Positions 9,083-17,880 of a DNA stretch of 64,000 nucleotides are shown piece by piece. The position numbers and the translations under genes are program-made. The notes under the pieces were generated by a model. That model was not told the origin of the DNA. It worked only from the letters and a program-made list of their open reading frames with translations, and did no database searches. Source of the stretch: Gammaproteobacteria bacterium (GTDB lineage: Bacteria > Pseudomonadota > Gammaproteobacteria > Pseudomonadales > Azotimanducaceae); the NCBI GenBank assembly GCA_009840305.1, contig VXNY01000029.1, positions 411,291 through 475,290 on the forward strand, written 5' to 3'. Positions within the stretch are counted from its first letter, which is position 1, and each line of letters begins with the position of its first letter.

Positions 9083-9729
9083 TAGATTCTTCGGCTAGTG
9101 TGGGTCTGGACTTTTGTCGATCGATTGTTGGACTTCTTCGATTTGCCGATTCACTTCGAGTGATCTGGCATGCAGCTGAAGCGAATGATCCCTATGCGGA
9201 CTGGTGGCTCATAAAACTGCAAGACACTTACCACGTCATTGGCAATCGGATTGGGAACCTCATGGCAAAGTTCCTAGCCAAACTACCAGCTCGCGGAACA
9301 TTTCAAATCGCTCCTCCGGAAGATAAAGATCCGTTTCGAATTCGATTAAATTTCGCTACTCCCTACGCATATCAAGCAGCAGAACTGTTGAGTAAATTTG
9401 ACTCACTCGTTCGTTGTGTTCTAGGCTGCAAACATCTAGGAGTGATTGATAATAAAACTGCGAAGAACACTATTTATCAAGTAGCCCGTCTGATTCGAGG
9501 GTTGTTTGCGCTCGCTACTCGATATCGACATCTAGGGATAGATCGGAACAACCCATTATCGTTTGAAGCGGGTGGCAAAACAGCTCGACGATACATGGGC
9601 GAACTTCCTGCGGATGTAAGAGCAGGTACTAGGCGCGCTCGACTTGCACCACCAATAATCAAGGGAATGCCACCATATATCCCACCAGTCACAGAAAACA
9701 ATGAAGCCTACGAAGGATTTGGAGATTGA
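9079..9729 (+). CDS. ICE protein, TIGR03761/PFL_4669 (AcaB-like) family, 5' end damaged or short
   Basis: 216 residues from a TTG. Family landmarks: IVGLLRFADSL, then ANDPYADWWL, TPYAYQAAELLSKFD, RLIRGLFALATRYRH and the C-terminal RRARLAPPIIKG. Members of this family belong to the early regulatory/replication block of SPI-7/PFGI-1-type ICEs, and one branch (AcaB) has been described as a transcriptional activator. The usual N-terminal segment before the IVGL motif is missing from this frame and seems to lie in the previous one (8903-9082). It is followed by STY4534 and DUF6573, the expected partners. Confidence 0.8.
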   Translation: MIDSSASVGLDFCRSIVGLLRFADSLRVIWHAAEANDPYADWWLIKLQDTYHVIGNRIGNLMAKFLAKLPARGTFQIAPPEDKDPFRIRLNFATPYAYQAAELLSKFDSLVRCVLGCKHLGVIDNKTAKNTIYQVARLIRGLFALATRYRHLGIDRNNPLSFEAGGKTARRYMGELPADVRAGTRRARLAPPIIKGMPPYIPPVTENNEAYEGFGD

Positions 9730-9936
9730 CCAGTCTTTCCCTAGCTACTCGGCACCACTGCGATTCAGTGGTAGAAGCGTCGGCGGATCGTGAAATCGAC
9801 GCGCACGTACAAACTTTACGGGGTTTGTATGCGATCCTAATGTCACCGTCAGTTTTGATGGATTCAAGATTGATGCAATCATGCTTTTTCAAGCTTGCTT
9901 GGAAGAGTGTTAACCGACCAACCTGGAGGCAGCGTT

Positions 9937-10338
9937 ATGTCAGTAATAGCAAATGCGAAGCAATTCGCACTGCTTACTACAGGGATTGGTTACCTGAGTC
10001 GAGTTCGAGAGATCGAACCCAACGAAGGTTTACCCTTTCTTGTAGTAACTATTTCCGCCCTCAGAGGCTGGGACGAGGAAGTTCGGTATACGTACATGGA
10101 CTGCCGTGTCTCAGGCCGTTCCTGTCACGCGTACGTGACCAGTTTAGCACCGTACGTGGAAGCAGGCGACAAAGTCCTGATTCGCTTTCGAACGCACGAT
10201 ATGTTCGCGGAAACGTTTACCTACCGACAAGGCCCGAAACAGGGCAAAGTCGGAGTAACCGTGAAAGCCAAACTGATCGGCATCGAATGGGCACGAGTCA
10301 ATGGTGTTGCATATGCCGAGCTGGAAGAAACAGCTTAG
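9937..10338 (+). CDS. STY4534 family ICE replication-associated protein (DUF3577)
   Basis: 133 residues, starting at an ATG seven bases after a perfect GGAGG (9925-9929). Family features are GIGYLSRVREIEP, FLVVTISALRGW, YTYMDCRVSG and a beta-rich core typical of a small OB-fold-like protein. Homologues sit in the early module of SPI-7/PFGI-1/clc-type ICEs and are annotated as replication proteins; single-strand binding is an inference from fold-like pattern. It is followed directly by a terminator-like hairpin. Confidence 0.85.
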   Translation: MSVIANAKQFALLTTGIGYLSRVREIEPNEGLPFLVVTISALRGWDEEVRYTYMDCRVSGRSCHAYVTSLAPYVEAGDKVLIRFRTHDMFAETFTYRQGPKQGKVGVTVKAKLIGIEWARVNGVAYAELEETA

Positions 10339-10342
10339 GTAC

Positions 10343-10361
10343 GCTAACTGCTTCAGTTAGC
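10343..10361 (+). terminator. Terminator-like hairpin after the STY4534 gene
   Basis: GCTAACTG-CTT-CAGTTAGC, a perfect 8-bp stem with a 3-base loop starting four bases after the stop codon and followed by CCTTATTT. The stem is AT-balanced and the T run is interrupted, so termination may be partial. Confidence 0.6.
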
Positions 10362-10400
10362 CCTTATTTAACTCGGATTCCACCTCAGATTTTTACCACC

Positions 10401-10452
10401 CGGCCGGGGAGTACCACTCCCCGACGGGCGAGAGGTCGACTCGGCCGTTTTT
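10401..10452 (+). promoter_or_regulatory. Two alternative stem-loops in the DUF6573 leader (attenuator-like)
   Basis: A GC-rich hairpin CGGGGAGT-ACC-ACTCCCCG (10405-10423) lies between two copies of the self-complementary CGGCCG (10401-10406 and 10442-10447). The second copy is followed by TTTTTC, so pairing of the two CGGCCG copies would form a terminator 18 bases before the ribosome site of the DUF6573 gene. The inner hairpin shares base 10405-10406 with the outer stem, so the structures partly compete. Attenuation is inference. Confidence 0.45.
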
Positions 10453-10469
10453 CTATTTGGAGAATACCT

Positions 10470-10889
10470 ATGTCAGACTTCTTCGACAACAATCCTGAAC
10501 AATTGGCTGTTGATCCAGCATACGCTGGTTCGAGAGCAGAAGCAATTGCCGAGGGCACCATCATCGATGTCAGTGACCTCGGCCGCCAAGTCGGTTTCAA
10601 ATGGCCGGTTGCAATGACCAAGGCTGTTTGGGAAGATTCCGTATCTTGGAGCGATGAAGACAGCGATCAACAGGTTCCTCAGAACCAAAAGTCTCGTTTG
10701 TTTTCGGTCGTAGGTGCGTGTGCTGACTATGTCAGAACCCGCGGACCAAAGGCGGACCGAATGCGTTTTCGCATTAACCGCATTCCACGCGATGGAGTGT
10801 CTCGGGGTGCGCAACAACGTCTCCTACAAGTCGTCGCTCATCCGGGCGATGATGGAGAACCAGTGTTAACCATCCGAATTCCCGCGTAG
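10470..10889 (+). CDS. DUF6573 family ICE protein
   Basis: 139 residues, ATG preceded by GGAGA at six bases. Family features: IIDVSDLGRQVGFKWPVAMT, then AVWEDSVSW and the central KSRLFSVVGACADYVR, ending in a short beta-rich tail. This small protein is regularly found in the early region of SPI-7/PFGI-1-type ICEs beside STY4534. Molecular function is not established. It is bounded by an attenuator-like leader and a strong terminator, so it may be transcribed as a separate unit. Confidence 0.8.
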   Translation: MSDFFDNNPEQLAVDPAYAGSRAEAIAEGTIIDVSDLGRQVGFKWPVAMTKAVWEDSVSWSDEDSDQQVPQNQKSRLFSVVGACADYVRTRGPKADRMRFRINRIPRDGVSRGAQQRLLQVVAHPGDDGEPVLTIRIPA

Positions 10890-10901
10890 GAACAACACGG
10901 T

Positions 10902-10921
10902 TCCTGAACTGTGTTTCAGGA
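10902..10921 (+). terminator. Small hairpin downstream of DUF6573
   Basis: TCCTGAA-CTGTGT-TTCAGGA, a 7-bp stem 12 bases after the stop codon, without a T run. It may be an mRNA 3'-end stabilising element ahead of the stronger hairpin at 10931. Confidence 0.45.
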
Positions 10922-10930
10922 TCAGAGCAT

Positions 10931-10962
10931 GTTAGTTTGAGTAGTTCATTACTCAAACTAAC
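10931..10962. terminator. Strong perfect hairpin terminator
   Basis: GTTAGTTTGAGTA-GTTCAT-TACTCAAACTAAC: a perfect 13-bp stem with a 6-base loop, followed eight bases later by GTTTTTATTG. It closes the early ICE block (TIGR03761-STY4534-DUF6573) and isolates it from the accessory genes that follow. Confidence 0.75.
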
Positions 10963-11265
10963 GTGATTCTGTTTTTATTGAAATTCCTCATAGATTTTTA
11001 GTCTCTTCAATCCAGTCTACTATTCGAAATTCGCACCAGCGAGATACGATAAGGCCAACTCAGTACTGATCTGGTCTTCACTCTGCTTAGATTCGCAATC
11101 TCAACACAGGAAAACGGAAACCAAACCGAATCTGTTTTCTAAACTGATAAAATTCACAAAAATCGTGAGTCAAAGAATTTCACCTTCGGACTCGACGCTG
11201 ATTGATTCAATCGCTGAGATCCGCGAGCGGTTGGACTTGCGCATCAAATTCAGTGAGAATAGGGC
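10963..11265. other. Intergenic region before the 11266 gene
   Basis: About 300 bp, AT-rich in the first 50 bp. It should hold the promoter for the two plus-strand genes that follow, but no -35/-10 pair stands out. No gene seen. Confidence 0.4.
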
Positions 11266-11925
11266 ATGAGCGACACAGAAAACGACAAATCGGGCGACAA
11301 GACGTTTGATCGGATCACGTCAAAGATAAAGACTGCTACTTCACATATCCCAAGGTTGTTCGTTGAACTAGCCGTGGTGTTCATTGGGGTCTATCTGGCG
11401 TTTCTCTTGACTGACTACCAAGAAGAACTTGAGAAAGGGGAGATTCGCATAAAGTTCTACGAAAGCCTCATTGTAGAATTGAGTTCGATGGTTCAGCATC
11501 TTATCGAAGAAGAGAAACATATGCTTTGGCACACAGGTACTCGCGACGAAATTGTCAAAGGAAATCGTCCTAACATTCCTGCACATCCTCTGAATTATTC
11601 AATCCCCGCGTTAGTATTGACTGCCGCATTTGACAGTCGTAATTTCGAATCCCTTAATACTCCTACGATTAACAATATCGTGCTGCTCACTCCAAAAATA
11701 GAATCTCTGAAGCAAAAAATTTACACTTTTAATAATCTCTTAGTTACACTTCTCGCCGCGCAGAAATCCGATGAAGATTGTTGCTATGACAGAGATGGTA
11801 AAATTCTGGACGACTTCATCTGGTATCCAAAGCTCGTCAAGGACATACACCTCCTAAATGTAGAAATTAGAAAGATTGTTCTTGACTCAGCGATTCCCGA
11901 ACTAGAAAAACTGACGGAGTCTTAA
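11266..11925 (+). CDS. Hypothetical single-pass inner-membrane protein
   Basis: 219 residues. A charged N-terminal arm of about 30 residues precedes one transmembrane helix (LAVVFIGVYLAFLLTDYQEE, about residues 36-53); the remainder is helical and charged with a central CCYD. The TM-then-amphipathic-helix design resembles small DUF6090-like membrane proteins, but the match is not secure. A weak AGGG precedes the ATG. It lies 39 bp before the lipoprotein gene and is probably co-transcribed with it. Confidence 0.6.
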   Translation: MSDTENDKSGDKTFDRITSKIKTATSHIPRLFVELAVVFIGVYLAFLLTDYQEELEKGEIRIKFYESLIVELSSMVQHLIEEEKHMLWHTGTRDEIVKGNRPNIPAHPLNYSIPALVLTAAFDSRNFESLNTPTINNIVLLTPKIESLKQKIYTFNNLLVTLLAAQKSDEDCCYDRDGKILDDFIWYPKLVKDIHLLNVEIRKIVLDSAIPELEKLTES

Positions 11926-11964
11926 TCTAGCTCAACCTCAGATCAGAGGTTGTAAAATCTTTTG

Positions 11965-13842
11965 ATGGACTACGAAAGAGCTCTAACACTTAAACACTTC
12001 GAGCCGAACGTTTCTGTCGTATTGTGTGTACTTTGTCTTGTATCGTTCTTAGTGTCTGCTTGTGGTGCAGGTCCTTCCAAGCATCTCACAATTTCCGTCG
12101 AGTACCTTCCAATTGAACCGGATGCACTAGGTATAGAAGACTCGGCTGACTATTCATCCGCAACTGTATCCATCAAACGCGTCGATATGCATGAATCAAC
12201 AGAGCAAGCACAAAGTGAATTCATTACTTCTCCTTTCCGCAACGGCAAGGTTGAATGGCGTGGACCGATTCAGGAGCCGATGTGGGTTGAAGTGTTAATC
12301 GAATCTGACGCCGCTGCGCCGCCATTGAAACTGAAAACTTTTGTCGAACCTGGCGAGAGTGTCCCGATTGCGGTTGTAGATTTCAAGATCCCTTACTTCG
12401 ACGACACGATAGCACATGTTGGTACACTTTCTAACGTTCAAGACCCGAACAAGAAATTTTCGTTGTTGGCGGATCTCACATCATCAAATTTTGACACTCA
12501 AAACGTAATCGCAAATATCTCCGTCGCTTTTTGGAACGAGAGGGGGATGCGACAATGGAAAACTATCTCATCTATCGTTGTTCGAGAAGAGAGGTTTAAC
12601 GTTGAAATGGAGATCGAGGATCCTATTGTCCTTTCGGTGCAAATTTCGGATTTGGGCACGAACAATTTGTCCACACGTGTAATTGCTGAACCTGGTACAA
12701 CTATTCGTTTAGAGCCCTCGACGCATACCGCGTATACCTCTGAATATTTAACAACGGGATGGTTTCAGGCTAGAGAAAACACTACCCAACGTTCACAGGG
12801 CCAAGAGTTAGTGGCCGTCGCTGATACCGGACGACACAAGAGGCTGGTCGAAAGTTGGCGAAGAAGCTTTACCTACCGATTAAAGCAAAAACAGATTGAA
12901 GAAGCCCTCGAAGAACAATCGATCCGTTTGGATGAGCTGATGACAATGAGGCCAAAGGTGGAAGAAGCTCGTGAATCTCATAGTGAAGACAATATGTCTA
13001 GTCGTATAAAAACCTCGTGGGTGAAAACGGACCCTGCCAAGGGATGTGAGCACGTTGATTTGTCGCAAGTCCGACCGGATAGGTGGATTGTATCAAGTGA
13101 TTATGTAAGTTCTCGAACTGATGCGTTGTACGATGAGATTTTTAACATTGAGTTCACTTCCTTAAACGACATAGCACGAAGGGCAAGAGACCCCCTCGAC
13201 TCTTTGCTTGCATTAGAACTCGGAGCTTGGTATTCTCTACGAGATCGCTATGAGGCTATCAACATTCTCGATGGATTAACTAAGAGCGTAGCATCAAGTA
13301 TCGCCGAAGAGAGAATAGCACCAGTGCGAAGATATTTGTCAGCGACGGTGCAATCGGAAGAACATGAATCCCTTAGGGTACCCGGTCAAAAAGCACCTGA
13401 CTTTGAACTATCCAATTTTCATGGAACTTCTCAGAAACTTAGTGAAATTTTCAAAGAGAATGATCTCGTATTTTTGCAATTCATAAGAAGTCCTGAGTAC
13501 TACGCTGACTACAGTCAGCCTCTTTCCTCTCTATACAACGAGTATAACGACGCGGGATTGCAAATCGTTACCGTGCTATTTAGTGGCGATACCGACCAAG
13601 TGTCGGAACTTGTAGCGAACCAAAAAAAAGCATGGGTCCAATTACTCGAACCCCGGTTCCTTTTAGATTCGGACTTAGCGAAGTCTTACGCGATGGTACA
13701 TCGAAATATGGACTACGTTATCGACTCCAACGGTTGCATAGTTCAAAGGAGTCTCAGTCCTGCGGACTTACGTGGATTTTTTAACTTCTATTACGACATT
13801 CCTGCAAGCACAGATCCGCTGACGGATGTAGTCTCTCCTTGA
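11965..13842 (+). CDS. Lipoprotein with C-terminal thioredoxin-like (AhpC/TSA/TlpA) domain lacking catalytic cysteines
   Basis: About 625 residues. The signal peptide ends in LVSACGAG, a lipobox-like site with the cysteine near residue 35. A long central region with alternating beta and helical segments (including DUF4369-like extracellular features, not assigned) leads to a redoxin domain from about residue 475: VPGQKAPDFELSNFHG, then DLVFLQFIRSPEYY and VIDSNGCIVQRS. At the position of the usual CxxC (after the beta strand FLQF) the sequence is IRSPEYY, so it cannot be a normal disulfide oxidoreductase. ATG 11965 or TTG 11962 could initiate. A structural or binding role in the envelope is inference. 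Confidence 0.7.
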   Translation: MDYERALTLKHFEPNVSVVLCVLCLVSFLVSACGAGPSKHLTISVEYLPIEPDALGIEDSADYSSATVSIKRVDMHESTEQAQSEFITSPFRNGKVEWRGPIQEPMWVEVLIESDAAAPPLKLKTFVEPGESVPIAVVDFKIPYFDDTIAHVGTLSNVQDPNKKFSLLADLTSSNFDTQNVIANISVAFWNERGMRQWKTISSIVVREERFNVEMEIEDPIVLSVQISDLGTNNLSTRVIAEPGTTIRLEPSTHTAYTSEYLTTGWFQARENTTQRSQGQELVAVADTGRHKRLVESWRRSFTYRLKQKQIEEALEEQSIRLDELMTMRPKVEEARESHSEDNMSSRIKTSWVKTDPAKGCEHVDLSQVRPDRWIVSSDYVSSRTDALYDEIFNIEFTSLNDIARRARDPLDSLLALELGAWYSLRDRYEAINILDGLTKSVASSIAEERIAPVRRYLSATVQSEEHESLRVPGQKAPDFELSNFHGTSQKLSEIFKENDLVFLQFIRSPEYYADYSQPLSSLYNEYNDAGLQIVTVLFSGDTDQVSELVANQKKAWVQLLEPRFLLDSDLAKSYAMVHRNMDYVIDSNGCIVQRSLSPADLRGFFNFYYDIPASTDPLTDVVSP

Positions 13843-14063
13843 ACGCTTTAGCATAGAGATAAAAATCTCTTCCTATTTTCTAGTTCTGATTTCCGGTTGA
13901 TAGGGTACGAGGAAATCCTCTCATACATTCGGTTCGATCCGCGCTAAAGCACAACTGTGCAGGACACCTGAACGAGTCCATGATCATGAATACACTATCA
14001 GACTTCACAACGGCTTACAACGACGGAAAAAGCGATCTTAGAAATTAACCGTTCGCGCAGTTT

Positions 14064-15851
14064 TTAGTCGCTATCTGCAATAACTGATCGAAGGCGTTTG
14101 ACTTGTTCATCCGAAACAATATTCCGTACATTCTCATGCCACTGCAGAATTTCGCTCGCTATAGTAGTACGCATTCCACTTGATGGAAAGGTTTCAAGTT
14201 GTTCTAACATAGCGTGCACGTTACTTTGGATTCCATGGAATGCTAGTCTTTTATAGTACCAAGTTTGTAAATCCTCTGGAACACTGTCTGTCAACAGAAC
14301 AGCATCTTCCCATCTTTCATCACCGACTAAGTGCCAAGCAATCGCCGAGAAAGTTCCAGTTTCTGCTGCCTTAGGTATTTGGTCGAGAATGGACATTACG
14401 TGGTCAATATGTCCGAGCGTACCCAACTTTCGAACAAGACTTTCAAAATAGACTTGAGTAAAGATGGAGCGACTTGGTTGGGAAAGGGCGATTTCTAACG
14501 CTCGTTCTGGATCATCTGATGCTATATTTAATACCACATCCTTTACCATGTCTGCTAAACCGGGGTGGGCTTCGTCCACGTTTTCTTGAACCCAAGCAAG
14601 AGCGTCTTCAGGGTTTTGGCGCGCCCAATCTTTAACAAATATTTTTTCGAGGTTGTGGCCGTCAACACCGAGAATTTCTTTCCAGTTCGACAAAAACTCC
14701 TTTGCGGTTTGTGGGTCTTGATAAGTGAGTTCCGATATTGCAGAAGTAGCAGTGTCTTCGCGCAGACTTCTCGGTAGAGTCTCTAGTTTATGTAAAACAC
14801 TTGCTGGGTCACTACGTGCCCAAGCGTTAACAATTGTCGAACTTAAAAAGCTTCCGCTGAATTTCTCGACTGATTCAAGAGCATAGTAGGCTGCTTCTGG
14901 ATCTCGTTTTGCCCAACTTTCCAAGACGATTGGCAATAGCCAGTCTCGTTTCTCTTTTTGTAGTGCAACAATATGACGAAAAGCTTCGTCCGGATGATGT
15001 TGAACCACGTCTAACAAAACTTCTCTCAAACGAAAGCGATCGATTTTGTGTCGAAATTCATAGGTTCGATCCAATATTTGATACCCATCTTGAGATATCC
15101 ACGTATTTAGGATTTCAGTAATTAGGTCCTTTTGCAAATCATTTGATACGTCATCATCCAAAACTGCGTACCATGCATCCTCGGGTCGTTGATTTAACAG
15201 TTCTAGAATCTCATTTTCTTCGATCAAGCTGCCGAGTTTATTCTCCATCCCTAGAGCTTTCACATGTTCTTTCACTAGGTGGCTTTGATTTGGTTGAGTT
15301 CTAAGTATCGCACGGGTCGCAGTTTGCCAATGTGAAGGGCTCAGCTGCTCGGTAGCTTGTAAAGCCGCACTAATGTCGGTTTTTGACCACTCTTCAAAGA
15401 CCATTTGAACGAGATCGTGCCCATCGGTTCCTGTCCAATGCGGTACTAAGTCCAATGTTGCATCCGGATTTATTCGGGCTAACTCTCTGATCAACAAACT
15501 CTTCAGAGATTTAGGAGGTGTTGGATCTTCCAATTGCTTCGTCTCACTTATAGAGTCGGCGATACCAACCAATTCTTCTTCACTAAATCGTTCAAAAACC
15601 AGCAAAGTGTCGTCATTGAGTGTCAAGATTTGTTGAAGTTGTCGCGCAGCTTCAACGTTTTGTCGCTTGAGGTCGCTTTCAATCTGCTCTCTATCAGTAT
15701 CAAACAGTCGTTGCTCATCTTTTTCACGGGGTTGTTCTGTAAAAACAAATTGAGCGATAAGGAAAACAGCAAATACTCCGATGCAAGCTCCTAATACAAA
15801 CCCACAGAGCACAGTTTTTTTCGCGGTGCTCAAAGCTAGAATGGACTTCAT
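14064..15851 (-). CDS. Membrane-anchored periplasmic helical-repeat protein HR3
   Basis: About 595 residues from the ATG at 15851. Basic N-terminus (AKK) then a transmembrane helix (VLCGFVLGACIGVFAVFLIA), placing the rest in the periplasm. Repeat blocks include RINPDATLDLV, KRDPEAAYYALE, RSDPASVLHKLE, QNPEDALAWVQ and DDPERALEIAL, the clearest W-A-x-x-D-P-x-x-A pattern of the five paralogues. The FEEW, DDDVSND and TWYYKR landmarks match HR1. It lies 74 bp behind HR4 on the same strand and is probably last in a PH-PH-HR4-HR3 operon. Confidence 0.8.
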   Translation of the reverse strand: MKSILALSTAKKTVLCGFVLGACIGVFAVFLIAQFVFTEQPREKDEQRLFDTDREQIESDLKRQNVEAARQLQQILTLNDDTLLVFERFSEEELVGIADSISETKQLEDPTPPKSLKSLLIRELARINPDATLDLVPHWTGTDGHDLVQMVFEEWSKTDISAALQATEQLSPSHWQTATRAILRTQPNQSHLVKEHVKALGMENKLGSLIEENEILELLNQRPEDAWYAVLDDDVSNDLQKDLITEILNTWISQDGYQILDRTYEFRHKIDRFRLREVLLDVVQHHPDEAFRHIVALQKEKRDWLLPIVLESWAKRDPEAAYYALESVEKFSGSFLSSTIVNAWARSDPASVLHKLETLPRSLREDTATSAISELTYQDPQTAKEFLSNWKEILGVDGHNLEKIFVKDWARQNPEDALAWVQENVDEAHPGLADMVKDVVLNIASDDPERALEIALSQPSRSIFTQVYFESLVRKLGTLGHIDHVMSILDQIPKAAETGTFSAIAWHLVGDERWEDAVLLTDSVPEDLQTWYYKRLAFHGIQSNVHAMLEQLETFPSSGMRTTIASEILQWHENVRNIVSDEQVKRLRSVIADSD

Positions 15852-15925
15852 AGATTTATCATCTCTATGAACCAACGAGAGTTCGTTCTAAACTTGCTAT
15901 CTGTAGTTGACAACAATTTATTCCA

Positions 15926-17695
15926 CTACTCGTCATTAACGTAACTTTTAAGTTTCTCTACTTCTTGTTCCGTCAACCGAGGATAGAGTGCATTGAAAGG
16001 CAACGCACCTTTCGCAAGTGCTCCGGCATTTTCGCTCGAGAGTTTCGACGCGGTTGCTACGAGAGTTTCCGATCGTTCGCGAAACCAAGCCAAAGCTAGT
16101 TCCTCGAAGTATTCGCTCTGGAATTTACTCGGTAAATCGTCAACCAACCTTGCTGCTTCTTCGATCTGATTGAAATAGATCAAATTGCTACCGACATTTT
16201 GGTACGCCGCCCGTCTTTCTGACGCACTTACGTCCTTCAACAGACTCTTTACGGTTTCGATATCACCTTGCAACGACACGTAATAGAGAACTGAAGCTTC
16301 AAGTGGCACAGCAGTTAAGCTAGAGTTCGCTTGTGCAAGCGCTAACGCTCGATGTGGATCGATAAGGGAGAGTTCGGACAGCGTTTCATCCAGCAAGCTC
16401 GCCCTTACAGGGTCATCCTCTGTGGTTGTGGAAAGAATCCAAGAGACTGCGGCTTCAACATCTTGTTTTGCCCACTCTTCGATTAAGAACCGTGTTGCCA
16501 ATTCAACACTTTCTCCTTGTTCTTTCAAGGTGGACAGATAGACAATTGCTTCCTGTGCACCCTGTTTTCGAAATAGTTGCCGAATAGCCCACGCAATTGT
16601 GGATCGACGATGCTCGACCGACAACTCATGGATGTTGTTCAGCATAGACAGTGGCGCACGAATCGCCTCAGCTCGGAACAATGACCGATAAATTTGTCTC
16701 TGTAGTTCAACGTCATCGAGTCTCTCGAGAGCGCTTAGCGCTTGTTGAATACCGTGTCGTCCCCATGCTACTAATACGGCAGACGCAAATTGATTTCGAA
16801 CTTCAGCCGATTTGCTCAGAACTAGTTTCCACATGGATTCGGGATGGTATTGTGTAATTTCGGCAACAACACTAGACAACATGCGCAGAGTTTCGCGGTC
16901 ATTCTCTCGTGTAGCTTCGAACCGCTCTATGATCACGTCTAGAAGGGGATAAAACATACTAGACCCTTCTCTGTTAGCCCAAGACGCAGCGACAGTAATC
17001 AAGAGTCTCTCTTGTTCGATATCGTTTAAGGAGTCCGAAAATACGATGTCGAATGCTCGTAACGGATCGTGTAGAGACTGCATAACTTTCAACTCGCTAA
17101 GCGCGAATTCGACATCTCTTACAATGCCAATTGATTCTGCAATCTTTAGTACATCGGCCGTATCGGAAACTGTTTCAAGAATGGTCAGTAGAGCGGTTTT
17201 TCGAGAAGTTCCCATTAATGACGCAGCAGTCTGTAGTGCTTCGTCAAGATTGATGGACGTCCACTCCATGAACACCGAACTCACGAGACTATTCCATCGA
17301 TCGAATTCGAACGCCCAAACGTTCTCTAAAGCTACTGCAGGATCAATGCGAGCAATGCTTTCGAAGAGTTGAACTTGAACATCAAATACGTCTTGGTTCT
17401 CTTCCAGTTCAAGAGTTTGTTCGAGTAACTGCAATAGTTGTGAAATTTCAAGTCCAAACAGACGTTTTCTCAGCTTGATGGTGCGAACTAATACGTTTTC
17501 TTCTGAAACGAGTTCTTGTAAGTCTCCCGGTTCAACAACTAGGTGTTGTGAGTCCTTTCGCACAGAAGATGAGTGAACCGTCATGTCCTCGGTATCTGAA
17601 GAAGACAATCCAACTGACCAATGGAGGGTTAAATAAGCCGCACCACCGAGGACCATTCCAACGCAGCCAGCAGCTACAAACAGTTTTATTTTCAA
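15926..17695 (-). CDS. Membrane-anchored periplasmic helical-repeat protein HR4
   Basis: 589 residues. The start is a TTG at 17695 with no obvious ribosome site; no other start is available upstream in this frame. The N-terminal helix (LFVAAGCVGMVLGGAAYLTL) acts as a signal anchor. The body carries the paralogue landmarks FMEWTSINLDEAL, FSDSLNDIEQERL, repeats such as KQDVEAAVSWIL and LIDPHRALALAQ, and a final LTEQEVEKLKSYV tail that matches the end of HR5. Most divergent copy in its repeat motif. Confidence 0.75.
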   Translation of the reverse strand: MKIKLFVAAGCVGMVLGGAAYLTLHWSVGLSSSDTEDMTVHSSSVRKDSQHLVVEPGDLQELVSEENVLVRTIKLRKRLFGLEISQLLQLLEQTLELEENQDVFDVQVQLFESIARIDPAVALENVWAFEFDRWNSLVSSVFMEWTSINLDEALQTAASLMGTSRKTALLTILETVSDTADVLKIAESIGIVRDVEFALSELKVMQSLHDPLRAFDIVFSDSLNDIEQERLLITVAASWANREGSSMFYPLLDVIIERFEATRENDRETLRMLSSVVAEITQYHPESMWKLVLSKSAEVRNQFASAVLVAWGRHGIQQALSALERLDDVELQRQIYRSLFRAEAIRAPLSMLNNIHELSVEHRRSTIAWAIRQLFRKQGAQEAIVYLSTLKEQGESVELATRFLIEEWAKQDVEAAVSWILSTTTEDDPVRASLLDETLSELSLIDPHRALALAQANSSLTAVPLEASVLYYVSLQGDIETVKSLLKDVSASERRAAYQNVGSNLIYFNQIEEAARLVDDLPSKFQSEYFEELALAWFRERSETLVATASKLSSENAGALAKGALPFNALYPRLTEQEVEKLKSYVNDE

Positions 17696-17880
17696 AGTTC
17701 GCGACGTGTTGTAGTCGATTTGTTGATCAAACTCATTATGTTTAACACCTTAGGAAAGAAGAGATGATGGAAACCATAGTTTTAGTCACTCGATTATGAA
17801 ATCACATGTCTCGACTTATGCCAGATTCGTGGAATTTTTGTTCTCGAGGAACTTAAGAGTGCGAGGATTTAGCTTGAGTA

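Noticed and set aside
9726..10469. Plus-strand frame running into the DUF6573 gene
   Set aside because: The part before 10470 overlaps STY4534 in another frame and reads as random Arg/Ser-rich sequence; only the DUF6573 portion is real.
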